A stretch of 64,000 bases of DNA from Bacteroidetes bacterium ADurb.Bin145 (GCA_002070505.1 MWDJ01000007.1:62001-126000), one strand, 5' to 3'. Positions 49,868 through 58,579 are shown, counted from the stretch's first letter. Numbers and translations: made by a program. Notes: generated by a model not told the origin, from the sequence alone.

Positions 49868-50953
49868 CTATTTTTTCTTTTTAGAAGGGATTATAAATTT
49901 TCTCTGAATCCATCCGGGAATTATTAATGCACCTATTATCAGATATGGATAATAGCTGAGTATTCTCCAGATGATCGCAATAGCAAGGGCGATACTCATT
50001 GCAAACTCCGGGGCGGCCGGAATCGCATCAGTAATGTAACGGCCGAGGATCACTTCTGCAAAGCCGCTTCCTCCCGGTGTGGGGCTGATGATCATCATTA
50101 TCCATGTTACAAGCTGCCTGGCAAAGATCAGGAAATGGTCTTTGACCGCAAAAAATGCAACGAGTATAGCGTTGACAACCCAGTATCTTGATGTCCAGGA
50201 GAAAAATGTAGCGGTTATTGCCTTTATCCAAAAAATAAAGGGTTTGCTTTTCAGTTCATGCGAACTCTGTACTATATCATCACCTGCCTTTTCAGCAGAT
50301 ACTATCCATCTTTTAAGAACCGGCAGGCGAAAAAGAGCAATAATAACCTTCCTTATCTTGTCAGGATCGATGAAAAGTCCGTAACCTACCAACATGACCC
50401 AGGCTAAAATTATAGTGTATCCTATGATTGAAATGACAAGAAGGTTGTTCAGAAAGTTTGCACCGGTACCCTGGAGTGATGTCATGAAAAGCATTTCTTT
50501 TCCTACTATCAGTAAAAGGATTGGTCCCATGATAACAAAGTAAAGTTCGTCGAGGAAAGAAGTCGCCAGTACAATAGAAGTACTTCTGCCTACAGATATT
50601 CCTTCCTTATGAATGAATACAACTGCTACTGCAGTCCCCCCGACCGTTGAAGGGCTTATGGCTGACGTAAATTCCCATAGCATAATAACTCTGAATGCCT
50701 GTCTCCAGTTAAGATCTTGTTCAGATAGGATTCTTATCCTGATCATGTAGCCCAGATCCCGGCCGATCATACAGCACCAGGCGACTGCCAGCCAGAAAAC
50801 TGATTTCCAGCTGAACTGCAGGTTTCTTATGACATCGGTGTCAATTTCTTTGATTATGAAGAATAGAACAACTGCAATACCGATCAATGCAGGAATTATT
50901 ACTCTTTTCGGCTTTAACCGGCTTACCAGCTTATAATGAGAATCCTCAGTCAT
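49868..50953 (-). CDS. Lysylphosphatidylglycerol-synthase-like / flippase-like integral membrane protein
   Basis: The 361-residue protein is a multi-helix membrane protein of the LPG_synthase_TM (UPF0104) family: the segment FTSAISPSTVGGTAVAVVFIHKEGIS near 95-120 and ISPTPGGSGFAEVILG near 285-300 are the family signatures. No soluble aminoacyl-transferase domain is attached, so a lipid-flipping or membrane-lipid handling role is likelier than aminoacylation. The gene starts within the last codons of the 50946-51170 fragment (8-base overlap). Confidence 0.85.
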   Translation of the reverse strand: MTEDSHYKLVSRLKPKRVIIPALIGIAVVLFFIIKEIDTDVIRNLQFSWKSVFWLAVAWCCMIGRDLGYMIRIRILSEQDLNWRQAFRVIMLWEFTSAISPSTVGGTAVAVVFIHKEGISVGRSTSIVLATSFLDELYFVIMGPILLLIVGKEMLFMTSLQGTGANFLNNLLVISIIGYTIILAWVMLVGYGLFIDPDKIRKVIIALFRLPVLKRWIVSAEKAGDDIVQSSHELKSKPFIFWIKAITATFFSWTSRYWVVNAILVAFFAVKDHFLIFARQLVTWIMMIISPTPGGSGFAEVILGRYITDAIPAAPEFAMSIALAIAIIWRILSYYPYLIIGALIIPGWIQRKFIIPSKKKK

Positions 50954-51170
50954 TTATTTCAGGAAGCAGGTAAAGGGTTTCATCACCTTCAAAAAGGAAA
51001 ATATCCTGTCTCAGCCGAAATCCATTATCAGATATTGAAAACGAACCGAGAGTCTGCCATTTGGCATAGTCACTTTCAGTTATGGCAGGGAGAGTATCCT
51101 GGGCTGCTAAGACTGTACTAAAAACTACCAGAAGGATACTTGTGAGGATTAGTTTAAATAAGTTGTTCAT
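50946..51170 (-). pseudogene. Short exported fragment, possibly N-terminus of an S9-type peptidase
   Basis: The 74-residue reading from the ATG at 51170 has a signal peptide (ending LAAQD) followed by ITESDYAKWQTLGSFSIS and DNG, closely like the beginning of exported prolyl-oligopeptidase-type peptidases of Bacteroidota. The rest of that long protein is missing. A different frame reads WISAETGYFPF at the break and the original frame resumes with EGDETLYLL, so two compensating frameshifts are possible. It could instead be a small intact exported protein of unknown function; I favour a remnant. Confidence 0.4.
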
Positions 51171-51254
51171 AGATAGCAGATTAATAAGGGAGATCAAAAT
51201 TAGCCTAAATATAGTCTATTTTTCCGACAGAAATGTTTTTCTTGCTATGTAAAC

Positions 51255-51280
51255 AAAAAGGGCGTTGATTTCAACGCCCC
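51255..51280 (-). terminator. Intrinsic terminator after the Gly-rich secreted protein gene
   Basis: Minus strand: GGGCGTTGA-AA-TCAACGCCC followed by TTTTT, a 9-bp perfect stem with uridine run, located 24 bases past the stop of the gene at 51304. Confidence 0.9.
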
Positions 51281-51303
51281 TTCTTTAGTTATGGTTATAT
51301 GGT

Positions 51304-51855
51304 TTATTGTTTATCATAAACCATTGTTGTTTTCATTTCGCCGCCATCAAAACCAGGTCTTACAGATTCAATGGTCATGGATTTCCCGTCAGCACTTAAT
51401 TTCCAGGTTTCAGTAGTTTTCATTTCATTCCCGTCGAAGCTCATTGTTGTTACAATAGTAAGGGATTTCTTATCAGCTGACCAGGTTGCGGTTGATTTGC
51501 TTGTCATATCTCCCATCGGGCTTGTTCTGGTATTTTCAGTTGGTTTCCCGTCAAGAGTGTATTTGGTTACCATTTTTGTAGGTTCACCGCCATCAAATCC
51601 TCTCATGGTTGTTTCAACCGACAGGTTGTTTCCGGACTGTATTATTACTCTGGGGCCACCACCCATACGGCCACCGCCGCCACCGGGACCGCCACCACCG
51701 GGACCGCCGCCACCGGGACCACCACCACCTGGGCCACCGCCAAACTGGCTCTTTTCAGCGTTTAGATTCCAGGTTCCTGAAAAGTTAACCTGGGCTGTCA
51801 ATGACACGCACGCAAAAAACAATGCGACTGTCATAATGATTTTGAATGTTTTCAT
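51304..51855 (-). CDS. Small secreted protein with Gly-Pro repeat (paralog of 52038-52535)
   Basis: The 183-residue protein has a signal peptide (1-21), then VNFSGTWNLNAEKSQFGG, a low-complexity GGGP repeat of about 35 residues, and a beta-rich body (SVETTMRGFDGGEPTKMV, WKLSADGKSMTIESV). The body is strongly similar to the product of 52038-52535, which lacks the Gly insert. Function unknown; the lipocalin-like NFSGTW opening is suggestive only. It ends before a good terminator. Confidence 0.7.
   Translation of the reverse strand: MKTFKIIMTVALFFACVSLTAQVNFSGTWNLNAEKSQFGGGPGGGGPGGGGPGGGGPGGGGGRMGGGPRVIIQSGNNLSVETTMRGFDGGEPTKMVTKYTLDGKPTENTRTSPMGDMTSKSTATWSADKKSLTIVTTMSFDGNEMKTTETWKLSADGKSMTIESVRPGFDGGEMKTTMVYDKQ
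51674..51741. repeat. 15-bp tandem repeat coding for GGGP units
   Basis: Four 15-base units run from 51674 to 51733, each close to CCGCCGCCACCGGGA on the plus strand, with a partial fifth to 51741. They lie in frame inside the gene at 51304-51855 and encode the Gly-Pro linker. Slippage is likely, so copy number may vary between strains. Confidence 0.85.
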
Positions 51856-51981
51856 ACTCTTTTATATTAGTGATTAGAAATTTAAGACCTGCTTTCAAGG
51901 CCATTATAGATATTAGACAATATTTCTTATTGTTTTATTCCTGTATTGCCCCATATCAGGAAATTTTTTTTCTGGTTATTG

Positions 51982-52011
51982 AAAAAGGCGACAGATAGAT
52001 TATCTGCCGCC
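51982..52011 (-). terminator. Intrinsic terminator after the second paralog
   Basis: Minus strand: GGCGGCAGATA-ATC-TATCTGTCGCC followed by TTTTT, an 11-bp stem with one G-U pair. It lies 26 bases past the stop at 52038. Confidence 0.88.
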
Positions 52012-52037
52012 CCTTAAGTACTTATTCTTACTCTTGT

Positions 52038-52535
52038 CTATTTTTTGTCATACACAAGGCTTAACTTGACTTCTCCGTCGGGCATCGGCATTACCTGATC
52101 TATTGTTATCGACTTACCATCGGCAGAGAGTTTCCATGTTTCGGTCGTTTTAAATTCATTACCATCGAAATTCATCGTAGTTGTGACTGTCATCGCACTC
52201 TTATCAGCTGACCATGAGATAACAGATTTTCTTACCATATCCATAAAGCCGGGATTTTCTGATGGTTTTCCGTCGAGGTTGTATTTAGCTGACTGTTTCA
52301 TTTCTCCGCCGTCAAAACCAGGTTGTGTAGATTCAACGGAAAGTGTGTTACCCTGCTGTGCAATAACCATTGTAACTGCCGCCATACGGAATTCGCTGTT
52401 CCCGAAGTTGCTTTTTGATTCATTAAGGCCCCAGGTGCCTGAGAAGTTCGGCTGTGCCAGCAAGCCTGCTGAGGTTAAAAAGAAAATAAATAAGCCTGAA
52501 AGGCCTCGGATTGAAAAAAGATTAGTGATTTTCAT
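52038..52535 (-). CDS. Small secreted protein (paralog of 51304-51855)
   Basis: The 165-residue protein has a signal peptide (ending GLLAQ) and PNFSGTWGLNESKSNFGNSE, then the shared beta-rich body (VESTQPGFDGGEMKQSAKYN, NFDGNEFKTTETWKLSADGK, MPDGEVKLSLVYDKK). It has no Gly-rich insert. Function unknown. Both paralogs have their own terminator, so they are separate transcription units despite being adjacent duplicates. Confidence 0.72.
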   Translation of the reverse strand: MKITNLFSIRGLSGLFIFFLTSAGLLAQPNFSGTWGLNESKSNFGNSEFRMAAVTMVIAQQGNTLSVESTQPGFDGGEMKQSAKYNLDGKPSENPGFMDMVRKSVISWSADKSAMTVTTTMNFDGNEFKTTETWKLSADGKSITIDQVMPMPDGEVKLSLVYDKK

Positions 52536-52619
52536 AATTATTCAGGATAAAATGTTGTAATATATCAGAACAAATATAATATAAATTATGAGTTCAAAAA
52601 CAGAGGATTATAAAATTAT

Positions 52620-53612
52620 TTAATCACAGAGGCCCGTAGCATATAATTTATCATTATACATTAATTCTGTTATCATCCCATTATCCTGCCGCATGTTTAT
52701 ATTTACCCTGTATGTTTCCCCGGATTGAAATATCAGAATAACAGATCTGTCTTCAACCCGATATGTTCCGCGCTGGAGGTTTGGATTATTTCCATAAGCT
52801 ATTCCGGCATCACTGCTGAAACTGCTTTCTCTTCCGAAAGTGAAATTTCCCTGGCCGTCAAAGTTAATCCTGTCCGAGCTTGAATAGCTGCTGACACCTC
52901 CGGATGATCCTGACCATGAACAAAGTGTTCCCCGGAGCTGCCATGAAGCTCCTCCTCCAGCCTGTTGGTTGCTCATTCCAGGTTGTGGCTGGGATGACCC
53001 CGAAGTTCTCGAGAATGAAATTTTTATTCCGCCCGGGAAAGTGATGACCAGATTATCCTGATTGAGTGTATAGGGATAATCTTCCCATCCGTAATCGCCC
53101 ATTGCCTGTATGATCCCTTCTTTAAGCTGATATTGAGTCGTTGCTCCGTTCAGGGTAAGCTGGCTGGCTGAAAGGAATTCAAGGACGATCTGCCCTTCAG
53201 TGCTTTGGAACAACCATCGGCCAATAAGTGATGATTCAGCCGGCCTGGCCTGAGCGGATTTCTGCATAATTCTTGATAAAGGATCAGTTGAAGCTTCTGT
53301 TCCTGTTTCCCTTGTAAATGTGATCTTCGATCCGTCGGGAAAGCCAAGTGAGAGTTGATTACCGCTCAGAACATAAGGATAGGAAGTATATCTGTTTTCA
53401 TCCAATACAAGCAGATTATTATTTTCAATCTTGTATGGGTATGAAATACCATCAATAATAATGTTGTTTGCGGTTATCTGAATAGTCATTTCTCCTCCTG
53501 CAAAAACATACTTCCAGTTCCCGGTCAGTTTAGTCTGTGAGTAAATGACCGATTGACTGAATAAGAACAGTAGGATTATTAGCAGATTTATTTTCTTTGA
53601 TATCGGGGCCAT
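52620..53612 (-). CDS. Secreted protein with internal duplication, function unknown
   Basis: The 330-residue protein has a signal peptide (1-25). Two segments of about 75 residues are clearly duplicated (about 27-100 and 126-205): LTGNWKYVFAGGEMTIQI / LIGRWLFQSTEGQIVLEF, and SYPYVLSGNQLSLGFPDGSK / DYPYTLNQDNLVITFPGGIK. A Gln/Gly/Ser-rich linker (SSQPQPGMSNQQAGGG) follows, then a third beta-rich domain. This resembles lipocalin-like repeats. It is 12 bases from the next gene on the same strand (53625-54098). Confidence 0.72.
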   Translation of the reverse strand: MAPISKKINLLIILLFLFSQSVIYSQTKLTGNWKYVFAGGEMTIQITANNIIIDGISYPYKIENNNLLVLDENRYTSYPYVLSGNQLSLGFPDGSKITFTRETGTEASTDPLSRIMQKSAQARPAESSLIGRWLFQSTEGQIVLEFLSASQLTLNGATTQYQLKEGIIQAMGDYGWEDYPYTLNQDNLVITFPGGIKISFSRTSGSSQPQPGMSNQQAGGGASWQLRGTLCSWSGSSGGVSSYSSSDRINFDGQGNFTFGRESSFSSDAGIAYGNNPNLQRGTYRVEDRSVILIFQSGETYRVNINMRQDNGMITELMYNDKLYATGLCD

Positions 53613-53624
53613 AACTTTAAAATT

Positions 53625-54098
53625 TCATTCCAGAGTGAAGTATGCAGTCTGATTTGCTTTGCCATTTCCGATTTTATCATATATCGTCAGGCTGAATTTA
53701 TAATTTCCCGGCTGAAGGTCATTGGTATGAGTACAAGAGCCGTATGGCGATTTTGCATAGTTTTTCTCAAGAGCCATATGCCCTGCATCGCCAAGCATTG
53801 AAGTTTCCGATAACAAGACTGCTCCATCGGGACCTGTAACTTCCATATCAAGATCGAACCAGTTCAAACCGGCCTCATCTTTTTTGAAGGGGCCGACATT
53901 CAGCAGGATCAGATGAACATCCTCTCCTCTCTTAAAGACAACAGGATCGTCTACAATAACCATCTGTCCGCTTTGGTCTGAACGGGCAAAAGTATGATCT
54001 TCAATGCTGATCAGCTTTGATGTTGAAGTGCTTGTACACGACATAAAAACTGCCAGTATAAGCATCAAGACAAATGATTTGAAAATTAATTTTTTCAT
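53625..54098 (-). CDS. Lipoprotein of unknown function
   Basis: The 157-residue protein has a lipobox (LAVFMSCTST, Cys near 21). The mature portion is beta-rich (VHLILLNVGPFKKDEAGLNWFDLDMEVTGPDG; PGNYKFSLTIYDKIGNGKANQTAYF), looking like a small Ig-like or beta-sandwich domain. No family is recognised. It begins the pair with the duplicated-domain protein downstream, 12 bases apart. Confidence 0.65.
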   Translation of the reverse strand: MKKLIFKSFVLMLILAVFMSCTSTSTSKLISIEDHTFARSDQSGQMVIVDDPVVFKRGEDVHLILLNVGPFKKDEAGLNWFDLDMEVTGPDGAVLLSETSMLGDAGHMALEKNYAKSPYGSCTHTNDLQPGNYKFSLTIYDKIGNGKANQTAYFTLE

Positions 54099-54199
54099 AC
54101 TGATGAATTTTTGCTGATAAGTTAGGTTAATTCTGAGTGAAAGTCAAGAGTTTAGGGAATTTTATGACCTGGTTTTAAAATGAAAAACCTGACCTTATT

Positions 54200-54349
54200 T
54201 TATTGATAGAGGTACTTAGCAGTTTCTTTTCTGAATGCATCAAGGTTAATCACTTTTGCATAATTGCCGTCAGTCAGAGAACTAGGGGTGTTGGTATAGA
54301 CATCTTCAGCCTTGACGAACCTTAGGAGAGAATAATAGCATAAATTAAA
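54200..54349 (-). pseudogene. C-terminal gene remnant (about 50 codons)
   Basis: The gap of 365 bases between 54098 and 54464 holds a minus-strand frame open from about 54349 to the stop at 54200-54202 that reads YSLLRFVKAEDVYTNTPSS, then DGNYAKVINLDAFRKETAKYL and YQ. The composition is that of a real protein end, yet there is no start codon in frame and an in-frame TAA precedes it. I do not recognise the family. Nothing else is visible in this gap. Confidence 0.5.
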
Positions 54350-54463
54350 GGTAAGTTTTTAATATTTAAATGGGGAATTCGTATATATTTCTTATTTTGT
54401 TCAGCCTTATTTTAAGCAAATTAATCTGATTCAGTTGTTAACTCACTAATTCATAGCTGAACT

Positions 54464-55420
54464 ATGAAAATTGTTGTTCTTGACGGATATACATTAAATC
54501 CCGGAGACCTGAGCTGGGATGGTTTGAGAATGCTGGGTGATCTTACAGTTTATGACAGGACCCCCAGGGAGCAGATAATAGAAAGATCAGGGGAAGCTGA
54601 TATCATTCTTACAAATAAAACAGTCCTTGATGCGGCAGTCTTAAAATCACTTTCACATCTTAAGTACATTGGAGTTCTTGCAACAGGGTATAATGCGGTC
54701 GACACGGAAACGGCCAGGCAGATGGGAATAATTGTCACAAATATTCCAACTTACGGTACATATTCAGTTGCTCAGCTTACCTTTGCTCTGATCCTGGAGT
54801 TATGTCACCATGTCCAGAGACAAAGCGACCTTGTGGTTAATGGTAAATGGTCAAGATCAATGGATTTCACTTTCAGCGATTATCCTTTGATAGAACTTGC
54901 TTCAAAGACGCTTGGGATTATAGGTTTTGGCAATATTGGCAAAAAAGTAAGTGAGATAGCATCAGCATTCGGGATGAAAATCCTCGCCTATGATAAAGCT
55001 TTTCAGGTTCAGCCGGATCCGGATAATGTTAATGTAGTCTCACTTCCTGTTCTGTTATCTGATTCTGATATTGTTACTCTTCATTGTCCTCTTACTGAAG
55101 AAACTGCGGGGCTCATTAATATTGATAGCCTAAAGATGATGAAGCAGACAGCTTTTCTGATCAATACTTCACGAGGTCAGATCATTATTGAGAAGGATCT
55201 GGCTGAAGCCCTTGATGAAGGTATTATAGCAGGAGCAGGACTTGATGTCCTTTCGGTTGAACCTCCTCCCTTTGATAATCCTTTACTGAAAGCAAAAAAC
55301 TGCCTGATAACCCCTCATATAGCATGGGCGACTCATGAATCAAGATCCCGGTTGATGAATATAGCAGTTGATAATATCAAAGCCTTTCTTGCCGGATCGC
55401 CTGTAAATATTGTAAACTGA
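54464..55420 (+). CDS. D-2-hydroxyacid dehydrogenase (NAD-dependent)
   Basis: The 318-residue protein has the D-2-hydroxyacid dehydrogenase layout: GVLATGYNAVDTETARQMG, dinucleotide fold LGIIGFGNIGKKVSEIASAFGM near 147, NTSRGQIIIEKDLAEAL (catalytic Arg), LDVLSVEPP (Glu) and LITPHIAWAT (His). Hydroxypyruvate/glycerate or glyoxylate reduction is the likeliest activity, but specificity is not certain. It is a single gene between the remnant and a small membrane protein. Confidence 0.92.
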   Translation: MKIVVLDGYTLNPGDLSWDGLRMLGDLTVYDRTPREQIIERSGEADIILTNKTVLDAAVLKSLSHLKYIGVLATGYNAVDTETARQMGIIVTNIPTYGTYSVAQLTFALILELCHHVQRQSDLVVNGKWSRSMDFTFSDYPLIELASKTLGIIGFGNIGKKVSEIASAFGMKILAYDKAFQVQPDPDNVNVVSLPVLLSDSDIVTLHCPLTEETAGLINIDSLKMMKQTAFLINTSRGQIIIEKDLAEALDEGIIAGAGLDVLSVEPPPFDNPLLKAKNCLITPHIAWATHESRSRLMNIAVDNIKAFLAGSPVNIVN

Positions 55421-55509
55421 TAAATTTTACTTTAGCATTTGCAGTGTTTCCCGGGGAAGGAGCGCTGTTAGCCTCCTGTGCAACGAAAAAACTCTTCCGG
55501 AAAAATAAA

Positions 55510-55541
55510 ATTGACTTTGGTTTCCATGTAGTTTAACTTTG
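55510..55541 (+). promoter_or_regulatory. Bacteroidota-type promoter upstream of 55562
   Basis: ATTG (55510-55513), 20 bases, then TAACTTTG (55534-55541, exact TAnnTTTG). The ATG at 55562 is 20 bases further. Confidence 0.5.
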
Positions 55542-55561
55542 ATAAATAAAAACTACCTGGT

Positions 55562-55981
55562 ATGAAAAGGAGATTTTCCCTGGCAGCTATATTAGCTCTA
55601 ATGTTCTTTTCACTGGACCCGGGAAATGCAATCGGTCAGAAAATTAATCTCGACACCCTGAATGTTGAGCAATTGAAGATCTATAAGACGAATTCATACA
55701 GAATGCAATCAGCCGGGATTATTCTTACGACTACCGGGGCTGCAATTACGGTTTATAGTCTTATTTTTTTATTAAGGTCAGAATCACTTGACCAATCCAT
55801 AGGATGGAGTGGCACCTTTGGAAAAATTTTTATGGGTGGATGTGCTTTGACTGGTGCAGGAGTTCCATTATGGATGGTTGGCAGCAAAAGGCAGGTTAAA
55901 GCTGAAATTGCACTAAGGAAAATGAATGTTGTTTCAGTAAATTCGGGAGCAATCGGGGTTGGGCTTACTGTAAGGTTCTGA
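55562..55981 (+). CDS. Small membrane protein of unknown function
   Basis: The 139-residue protein has an N-terminal signal peptide (about 1-24, DPGNAIGQK) and two hydrophobic helices (AGIILTTTGAAITVYSLIFLL; KIFMGGCALTGAGVPLWMVG). A basic segment (SKRQVKAEIALRKM) follows and the protein ends with a beta strand-like VGLTVRF. No family is known to me. Not in an evident operon, though the DUF5916 gene follows 76 bases later. Confidence 0.6.
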   Translation: MKRRFSLAAILALMFFSLDPGNAIGQKINLDTLNVEQLKIYKTNSYRMQSAGIILTTTGAAITVYSLIFLLRSESLDQSIGWSGTFGKIFMGGCALTGAGVPLWMVGSKRQVKAEIALRKMNVVSVNSGAIGVGLTVRF

Positions 55982-56057
55982 TTGATAAAGACTAATACTC
56001 TCAACCAACATTTATTATTTTATAAGTATTTAAAGCCCTGTTTCAATTATTAAATTA

Positions 56058-58322
56058 ATGAAAAGAGAGGAACTGAATAGCTGGTTTATTCAAGGTACTT
56101 CTGCGGGAGAGAAAATAATTGTTGTATTGTTTTGTATTGTTTTTCTGGTATCAAACCAGCATGCTTTTTCACAGGACAGACGAATCATACCATTCCGTTC
56201 CCGGGATATAAATTTCGATGGAATTCCTGATGAGGATATATGGAGCAGTCTTGAAAGTTTTCCGCTTGTCATGCATTATCCCAACAATGGAAGAACACCC
56301 GAACAAAAAACTGATGTCAGGCTGTTTTTTGATAATACATATCTCTATATTGGAGCCTCAATGTATTACAATGATCCGGAAATGATAACCAGAATCGGGA
56401 AGACCCGGGATTACGCAAGCTGGGATTCTGACTGGATAGGTATTTCAATTGACACCTATAATGACAAGCAAAATATGCTACTGTTTTTTGTCAATACAAA
56501 CGGGATCAGGACTGACGCGACGACACAGAATGATCTCTTGAACGGGATGAATGATATTAATTTCAATTACAATACTTTCTGGGACGCCATCTCAAAGATC
56601 GACGACAGTCTATGGCAGGTTGAAATCAGGATTCCCCTGTCGAGCCTGAGATTTCAGGGAAATACCGATAAGGTAACTATGGGGATAATAATTCTCAGAG
56701 GTATAGCCAACTCGGATAATCCGGATTATGGTCAGGCCACCTGGCCCCTGGTGCCACAGTCAAAGGGTACATATCCGTACTGGAAAGCTTCAATGGGAGA
56801 GGAGGTTGATTTTCCTGGCCTGAAATCGAAAAAGCCTGCTTATCTTACTCCTTATCTGTTGGGTGGAATTAACAGATTTTATGATACTGATATACTGGAA
56901 GCAAAAACAGATTATAAATATGAAGCAGGTACCGATTTTAAATACGGCCTTACAAACAATCTTACATTGGATCTTACTGCAAATACTGATTTTGCACAGG
57001 TGGAAGCTGACAGGGAACAATTCAACCTGACAAGATTCAGTCTTTTCTTCCCGGAAAAACGTCTTTTTTTCCAGGAAAAATCAGATGTTTTTGATTTCTC
57101 GTTTACCCAGTATGATAACCTGTTCTACAGCAGGAATATCGGATTATATAAAGGTAATCCGGTCAGGATATATGGTGGATTGAGATTGACAGGAAGAGCA
57201 GGAGAATGGGATCTTGGTTTTCTTGATATGCAGACAGCAAAATTTGAGGATCTTTCTGGTCAGAACTTTGGGATTCTCCGGACAAAGAGAAAGATCCTGA
57301 ACCAGAAATCCTATCTGGGAGGTATTATTACATCCCGGATCGGAAACGGGCGGACCTATAATATTGCATATGGTATTGACAGCAGATTGAATCTGTTTGG
57401 CGATGATTATCTTACTCTTAAATGGGCCCAGACTTTTAAAAACAATTCTGGGAACAGTTTATTTTCCTTGCAACCAACTCATGCTTATGCGAAGTGGGAG
57501 AAGAAAAGAACAGAGGGTTTTAACTATGAATTTCTGCTGGACTGGTCGGGAGAAAACTATATTCCGGGTATAGGACTGAAAGCCAGGGATAATTTTTTTC
57601 TTAAAGGTGCTACATTCAGATACGCGTGGTTACCCGGCAAGGAATCATTGCTCAATTCCCACTATATTTTTACTAAAAATTATATCTATAACAGTTCTGT
57701 TGATGGTTCCCTTGAGTCAGTGATGTCTTCAGCAGGATGGAGCTTCGTCACAAAAAAAACCCTGGAAGGGCAATTGTATCTGAACTGGGAACTGGAAGAT
57801 ATTAAAGAGACTTATTATATTGTGTCTCCCGATATTTTTGTTCCGCAGGGAAGGTATAATTTCTTCTCATTGTACGGATATCTGTATGCAACTTCACCAG
57901 ACAGGTCATTAGGTATAAGTCTCTCATCCGAAGCAGGTTCATATTATGACGGGAACAAATTCTCCGTATCATTACAGCCGGGTCTTAATATTGGATCAGG
58001 TATCATGATAGACGGAAATTACAGGATCGACAGAGTTACCTTTAATGACAGGTCACAGAAATATACAAACAGCATTTTTGGCCTTAAAGGCACTTTTATG
58101 TATACAACAAAACTGACACTGACCACATATGTCCAGTATAATACATTTTCCCACAGGATAATTACCAATGTCCGGTTCAGATATAATATACGCGAAGGCA
58201 GTGATTTTTACATCGTCTACAATGAAGGAATTGACTCATCAGTAAAGGCAAATTTTTTGACCGATCAGGAGAATGAGAACAGAACTTTTCTTATTAAATA
58301 CACATATACTTTTGCTTTTTAA
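56058..58322 (+). CDS. DUF5916 family outer-membrane protein with CBM9-like domain (paralog of 7520-10189)
   Basis: The 754-residue protein has a short charged N-terminus, a signal helix (about 15-40) ending HAFSQD, then a CBM9-like domain (NFDGIPDEDIWSSLESFPLV, DVRLFFDNTYLYIGASMYYNDPE) and a long barrel with DFAQVEADREQFNLTRFSLFFPEKRLFFQEKSDVF, the same segment seen in the paralog ([31 protein letters not shown]). It ends FLIKYTYTFAF, a barrel C-terminus. It should act in the outer membrane on sugars; no catalytic evidence is seen. Confidence 0.82.
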   Translation: MKREELNSWFIQGTSAGEKIIVVLFCIVFLVSNQHAFSQDRRIIPFRSRDINFDGIPDEDIWSSLESFPLVMHYPNNGRTPEQKTDVRLFFDNTYLYIGASMYYNDPEMITRIGKTRDYASWDSDWIGISIDTYNDKQNMLLFFVNTNGIRTDATTQNDLLNGMNDINFNYNTFWDAISKIDDSLWQVEIRIPLSSLRFQGNTDKVTMGIIILRGIANSDNPDYGQATWPLVPQSKGTYPYWKASMGEEVDFPGLKSKKPAYLTPYLLGGINRFYDTDILEAKTDYKYEAGTDFKYGLTNNLTLDLTANTDFAQVEADREQFNLTRFSLFFPEKRLFFQEKSDVFDFSFTQYDNLFYSRNIGLYKGNPVRIYGGLRLTGRAGEWDLGFLDMQTAKFEDLSGQNFGILRTKRKILNQKSYLGGIITSRIGNGRTYNIAYGIDSRLNLFGDDYLTLKWAQTFKNNSGNSLFSLQPTHAYAKWEKKRTEGFNYEFLLDWSGENYIPGIGLKARDNFFLKGATFRYAWLPGKESLLNSHYIFTKNYIYNSSVDGSLESVMSSAGWSFVTKKTLEGQLYLNWELEDIKETYYIVSPDIFVPQGRYNFFSLYGYLYATSPDRSLGISLSSEAGSYYDGNKFSVSLQPGLNIGSGIMIDGNYRIDRVTFNDRSQKYTNSIFGLKGTFMYTTKLTLTTYVQYNTFSHRIITNVRFRYNIREGSDFYIVYNEGIDSSVKANFLTDQENENRTFLIKYTYTFAF

Positions 58323-58468
58323 TAAATAATGAGTCCCGGAGTTAGCGTTCGGCAAAGCACATATTGCCCGGGCAGGACACAGGTCCTGACTTTCAGTGCA
58401 AAAATATATGATAAATAGGGCGAAATTTTAGAGTTACTTAAGAGGCAGAAGGAATGTGGTTTAAATGA

Positions 58469-58501
58469 AAAAGCCCTCCTTCGCCAAGGCTTCGGAGGGC
58501 G
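58469..58501 (-). terminator. Intrinsic terminator of tRNA-Ala
   Basis: Minus strand: GCCCTCC, a 14-base loop region (GAAGCCTTGGCGAA) and GGAGGGC followed by TTTTT. The 7-bp GC-rich stem with U-run lies 4 bases past the tRNA 3' end. Confidence 0.85.
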
Positions 58502-58505
58502 GAGG

Positions 58506-58579
58506 TGGAGATTAGGGGAATCGAACCCCTGACCTTTTGACTGCCAGTCAAACGCTCTAGCCAACTGAGCTAAACCCCC
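58506..58579 (-). tRNA. tRNA-Ala (anticodon GGC)
   Basis: The 74-nt minus-strand sequence folds as a tRNA: acceptor GGGGGTT with AATCTCC including the G3-U70 pair that identifies alanine, D-arm TAGCTCAGTTGGCTAGAGC, anticodon stem TTTGA/TCAAA with loop CTGGCAG (anticodon GGC), T-arm GGGGTTCGATTCCCC. CCA is not fully encoded. It sits alone between the DUF5916 and TonB genes. Confidence 0.96.

Noticed and set aside
51371-51877. Plus-strand frame rich in GPPPPG opposite the Gly-rich secreted gene
   Set aside because: It is the complement of the GGGP repeat and has no independent start signal or family match; the minus-strand gene has a signal peptide, paralog and terminator.
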